This document shows positions 60,947-64,000 of a stretch of DNA of 64,000 nt, in pieces. Positions within the stretch are counted from its first letter, which is position 1. Each line of letters opens with the position of its first letter. A program made the position numbers and the translations under genes. The notes beneath the pieces are model-generated. The model was not told where the DNA came from. It did no database searches and saw only the letters and a list, made by a program, of their open reading frames with translations. Source of the DNA: Cytophagaceae bacterium (GTDB taxonomy: Bacteria > Bacteroidota > Bacteroidia > Cytophagales > JAIYAX01); the NCBI GenBank assembly GCA_027488815.1, contig JAIYAX010000007.1, positions 1 to 64,000 of the forward strand, given 5' to 3'.

Positions 60947-63214
60947 ATGAAAAGAAGTTTACTCATCCTCGCCTTCCTATGTATGATCAGCGGGGCAAAA
61001 GCGCAGCAAGGAGCCAACCTTTGGATGTTTTTACCTGAAACCCCTGACGGTCAGGGAGAGCCAAGAATACAGGCTGTTGACAAAAGGCTGTACCAACTCG
61101 GGCTTACAGCTTTGAAACAAACCCTTCTTTCTGTGCCGAATGAAAGCTCAACAGAAGCATTTTCTTCGACATTTATCATCAGTCTGCCGGACCCTTCAGG
61201 GCATTTTCAGCAGTTTAGGTTGGTTGAAAGTCCTGTTATGCAGGAAGGTTTGCAAGCCCGTTATCCTGAGATCAGAACATATCTAGGGCAAGGAGTTACC
61301 GATGGCACCGCCAACCTGAGGATGGACATTACCCCACACGGCTTTCATGCAATGGTGATTTCTGCAAGAGAGAGTTATTTTATTGATCCCTACTACAATG
61401 GTACTACCGGAATTTACATCGTTTATTATCGAAAGGATTTCCGAAGACCGGTTTCAAAAGTGATGACCGAAGGTCGGCCTGAGCCCTCAGCCATCAATCT
61501 CGATAGCCTGGTACAGAGCATGAAAAGCAGTGGAATATTAACGCCTAACGGTGGCACCCGTCGGACCTTCAGACTTGCAGTAGCCACTTCAAAGGAGTAT
61601 ACCAATTTTCATGGAGGAACTGTTCCGTTGGGTTTATCTGCAGTGGTTACGAGTGTGAACAGGGTTGTGGGAGTTTATGAGCGAGAGTTTGCGGTAAGGC
61701 TTACACTGATCGCCAATAATGATCTGGTGATTTATACGGATATTAATCCTGGACCCTGGACCAACCAGAGCAGTGCTCCAACGACCATAACCCAAAACCA
61801 AACCAATATGGATGCGGTTATCGGCTCGGCAAACTACGACATTGGACACGTTTTTACGACCGGAGCAGGTGGTCTAGCATCACTTGGTTCCGTTTGCTCT
61901 GGTTTTGCAAAAGCCAGAGGGGTTACGGGCATTTCTGCTCCAGTAGGGGATCCATTCGATATTGATTATGTAGCACATGAAATTGGGCACCAGTTTGGCG
62001 GCTCCCATACGTTTAATGGTTCAACAGGCAACTGCCTTACTGAAATAAGTACCGCCCATGCCTGGGAGCCCGGTAGCGGAAGCACGATCATGGCTTATGC
62101 CGATTTATGCCCGGGACAAAATATTCAATCGAACTCTGATGATTATTTTCATACCGGCAGTTATGAGCAAATGCTGGCTTTTATTCAGTCCATCAATTTC
62201 TGTGCTGTGCAAACAACCACAGGGAACAACCCTCCCAATGCCTCAGTTCCATTTATCACCTACACTATTCCAAGAGGAACACCGTTTAGTCTGACAGGCA
62301 CAGGGAGTGACCCTAATCCGGATACACTTACCTTCAATTGGGAGCAAATAGATCTTGGGCCACAAGGAGTACCCAATTCTCCAAGCGGACAAGCACCTGT
62401 TTTCCGAAGTGTTAAGCCCGATACCAGCCGTACCCGGTTTTTCCCATCGCTGAGTTTTCTCAGGTCTAATGCAAGTACTGCTGTTCCTTTAGGCGAAGCA
62501 CTTGCGAATTATGGCAGGACTTTAGGATTTCGATTTACGGTGCGTGACAACAGAGCCGGCTCCGGAGGGGTAAATAACTCAAGCACCTATACAGTCACTG
62601 TTGCTTCAGAAGGTCCTGTAAATGTTACTTCACCTTCATCAAGTCTAAATCAGGTTTTTTGGACACCAGCCCAGTCAAGAACAGTATCCTGGACAGTAAA
62701 CAATACCAATCTAGCCCCTGTGGCCGCTACCGATGTGAACATAGAATTTTCTTTGGATGATGGCGTTACCTGGCCCATTACCTTAGTGAGCAATACCCCT
62801 AACGACGGAACTGAAAACGTCATTGTCCCCAATATTACCACCAATAATGGACGTGTTCGGGTTGTTTCGGTACTGCCCAATATTTGGTTTGCATGGGCAA
62901 GAACAAGGGTAAGAATTACCGCTGTAGCTGGTGTCAATGAACAGGTTGACCTGAATAAAATCTTGGAAGTATTCCCCAACCCGGCAAAGGATATCCTGTA
63001 TCTGGTTTTTGACCATGAGTTGATCCAGCCGAATCGGATTGAGCTTTTTGACCTGTTGGGAAAGCAGGTTAAGTTATGGAATAAAATGCCTGATCATGAT
63101 CATGCCGGAGAACTTCGATTGCCTTTGGATGAACTGAACACCGGGCTTTACATGCTCAGTCTTCACACCTCCGATGGGAAGCATGTTTCGAAAAAAATCT
63201 ATATTCAACCCTGA
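60947..63214 (+). CDS. Secreted reprolysin-like zinc metalloprotease with T9SS sorting domain
   Basis: A 755-aa exported protease. Signal peptide to about residue 20; propeptide about 45-165; catalytic domain from about residue 206 with VAHEIGHQFGGSH (H344, E345, H348, H354) and the Met-turn IMAYADLC near residue 388. Ig-like beta modules follow (about 425-660), and the C-terminus (VFPNPAKDILYLVF to GLYMLSLHTSDGKHVSKKIYI) is a type A T9SS domain. It is likely a surface or secreted protease kept latent by the propeptide. Confidence 0.9.
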   Translation: MKRSLLILAFLCMISGAKAQQGANLWMFLPETPDGQGEPRIQAVDKRLYQLGLTALKQTLLSVPNESSTEAFSSTFIISLPDPSGHFQQFRLVESPVMQEGLQARYPEIRTYLGQGVTDGTANLRMDITPHGFHAMVISARESYFIDPYYNGTTGIYIVYYRKDFRRPVSKVMTEGRPEPSAINLDSLVQSMKSSGILTPNGGTRRTFRLAVATSKEYTNFHGGTVPLGLSAVVTSVNRVVGVYEREFAVRLTLIANNDLVIYTDINPGPWTNQSSAPTTITQNQTNMDAVIGSANYDIGHVFTTGAGGLASLGSVCSGFAKARGVTGISAPVGDPFDIDYVAHEIGHQFGGSHTFNGSTGNCLTEISTAHAWEPGSGSTIMAYADLCPGQNIQSNSDDYFHTGSYEQMLAFIQSINFCAVQTTTGNNPPNASVPFITYTIPRGTPFSLTGTGSDPNPDTLTFNWEQIDLGPQGVPNSPSGQAPVFRSVKPDTSRTRFFPSLSFLRSNASTAVPLGEALANYGRTLGFRFTVRDNRAGSGGVNNSSTYTVTVASEGPVNVTSPSSSLNQVFWTPAQSRTVSWTVNNTNLAPVAATDVNIEFSLDDGVTWPITLVSNTPNDGTENVIVPNITTNNGRVRVVSVLPNIWFAWARTRVRITAVAGVNEQVDLNKILEVFPNPAKDILYLVFDHELIQPNRIELFDLLGKQVKLWNKMPDHDHAGELRLPLDELNTGLYMLSLHTSDGKHVSKKIYIQP

Positions 63215-63225
63215 AACCAACACGT

Positions 63226-64000
63226 ATGAGCAATAAGCTATACCAATTCCTGTTTGTTTGCTGCTTTTTGGGGCAAATCCAACTGCTTCAGGCACAAACA
63301 GAAAAACGCCTTTGGAGCTTTCAGAATGAAGGCCCAGCCATCAAGCTTCAAGATGTTTTGATCAAGGCTTCAGAGAAAAAACTCTTTACCCTTGACATTC
63401 AGCAAGCAGAGTTCAAACTAAAGCAAGCCCCAATATGGCGTGAGGCTGACTTGCGTTCATACGGCATGGCTTTTCAGCTACCGGACCCTCAAGGGAATAT
63501 CCGCACCTACCATTTGGCAAACCTTTCCAACTTTGAAGCTCCCCTGGCAGCAAAGTATCCTGAGATCCAAAGCTTCACCGGTATAGGGCCAGATGGCAGT
63601 GTGCTCAAGCTGGATATCAGCCCAAAAGGATTGAGGGCAATGGTATTAGGTCATGAGTATACCTATTTCATTGATCCTTACCTCAAAAGCGGTGTTTTAT
63701 GGTACATGGTCTATGACAAAAAACACTACATAAAGGGTGAAGGAAAACCCGATGGTGAAGAGGCTCCTATTGGAGATGTTTCCGAAGTAGAGGCACTGGT
63801 AAAAAAATACAGAGAAAATCAAGGGGGTAAAATTTTCACTCCCAATGGAGCGACCAAGAGAACCTACAGAATTGCGATTGCTGCTTCAAAGGAATATACC
63901 AATTTCCATGGAGGAACGGTTCCTCTCGCATTAGCGGCTCAGAACACTACTATGAACAGGGTCAATGGCGTTTATGAGCGGGATTTTGCGGTAAGGATGA
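63226..64000 (+). CDS. Second tandem metalloprotease, cut by the window end
   Basis: From ATG 63226 the frame stays open to the end of the window (258 codons seen). The signal peptide ends LLQAQ, the propeptide shows LPDPQGNIRTYHLANLSNF, YPEIQSFTGIGPDGS and ISPKGLRAMVLGHEYTYFIDP, and the catalytic start reads RTYRIAIAASKEYTNFHGGTVPL, matching the preceding protease (RTFRLAVATSKEYTNFHGGTVPL). The zinc site would lie beyond the window. Clearly a tandem duplicate. Confidence 0.88.
   Translation, partial: MSNKLYQFLFVCCFLGQIQLLQAQTEKRLWSFQNEGPAIKLQDVLIKASEKKLFTLDIQQAEFKLKQAPIWREADLRSYGMAFQLPDPQGNIRTYHLANLSNFEAPLAAKYPEIQSFTGIGPDGSVLKLDISPKGLRAMVLGHEYTYFIDPYLKSGVLWYMVYDKKHYIKGEGKPDGEEAPIGDVSEVEALVKKYRENQGGKIFTPNGATKRTYRIAIAASKEYTNFHGGTVPLALAAQNTTMNRVNGVYERDFAVRM

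Overview
The window looks like chromosomal DNA of a member of the Bacteroidota, most likely order Cytophagales. The signs are: two proteins with type IX secretion (T9SS) C-terminal sorting domains; a TonB receptor with an N-terminal carboxypeptidase-regulatory-like domain; a BatA-type membrane protein followed by DUF4199 proteins; repeated matches to the Bacteroidota promoter -7 element TAnnTTTG, with TTG/TTTG about 18-21 bp upstream; and almost no Shine-Dalgarno sequences. There are no tRNAs, CRISPR arrays, transposases or phage genes. All statements rest on reading the sequence; no database search was run.

Layout. (1) 1-172: 3' part of a 5S rRNA and its terminator. (2) 217-6454: a forward run of BatA-like protein, dihydroorotase-like protein without metal ligands, two DUF4199 proteins and two glycosyltransferases. 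It converges on a reverse heptose-type sugar cluster (GHMP kinase, SIS isomerase, SDR epimerase). (3) 9084-15588: DUF2721 protein, glutaryl-CoA dehydrogenase, tryptophan 2,3-dioxygenase, a 14-repeat YwqK/MORN-like protein with a possible beta-barrel tail, an FAD oxidoreductase and a CoA-binding protein. (4) 15632-19967: TonB receptor plus T9SS esterase. (5) 20110-26107: a complete suf operon (sufB-C-D-S-E, a SufT-like gene, bacilliredoxin). (6) 26262-29248: PHA locus (PhaJ-like hydratase divergent from phaE-phaC). (7) 29324-33842: hydrolase, two hypotheticals, a SerB-SerA fusion and a small lipoprotein. (8) 33968-42884: M1 peptidase, response regulator and Hpt protein; then a tightly overlapping operon MerR-dprA-alkaline phosphatase-DnaJ/TPR-433 aa protein; then an M23 peptidase. 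(9) 43019-48220: alaS, gatB and a TlpA-like lipoprotein. (10) 48345-52289: an AT-richer accessory patch with a possible antisense-strand small RNA, a higBA toxin-antitoxin pair, an AAA/DUF4143 ATPase, a lipoprotein and a HEPN-like gene broken by one in-frame stop. (11) 52465-59714: an apparently autoregulated MarR-MFP-RND-TolC-MFS efflux operon. (12) 59778-64000: a lipoprotein, a stand-alone lipoprotein version of a metalloprotease propeptide, and two tandem HExxHxxGxxH-type secreted metalloproteases, the second cut by the window end.

How the parts fit. Several runs are clear functional units: Fe-S assembly, PHA synthesis, efflux, and TonB receptor with secreted esterase. The least explained unit is the 60.3-64 kb cluster, where a membrane-anchored protein with no catalytic domain shares the propeptide fold of the two proteases beside it. 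Other points worth following are the broken HEPN gene, the SerB-SerA fusion, palindromes placed over promoters (marR, pha, suf, higB), and promoters so close to start codons that leaderless mRNAs are likely.
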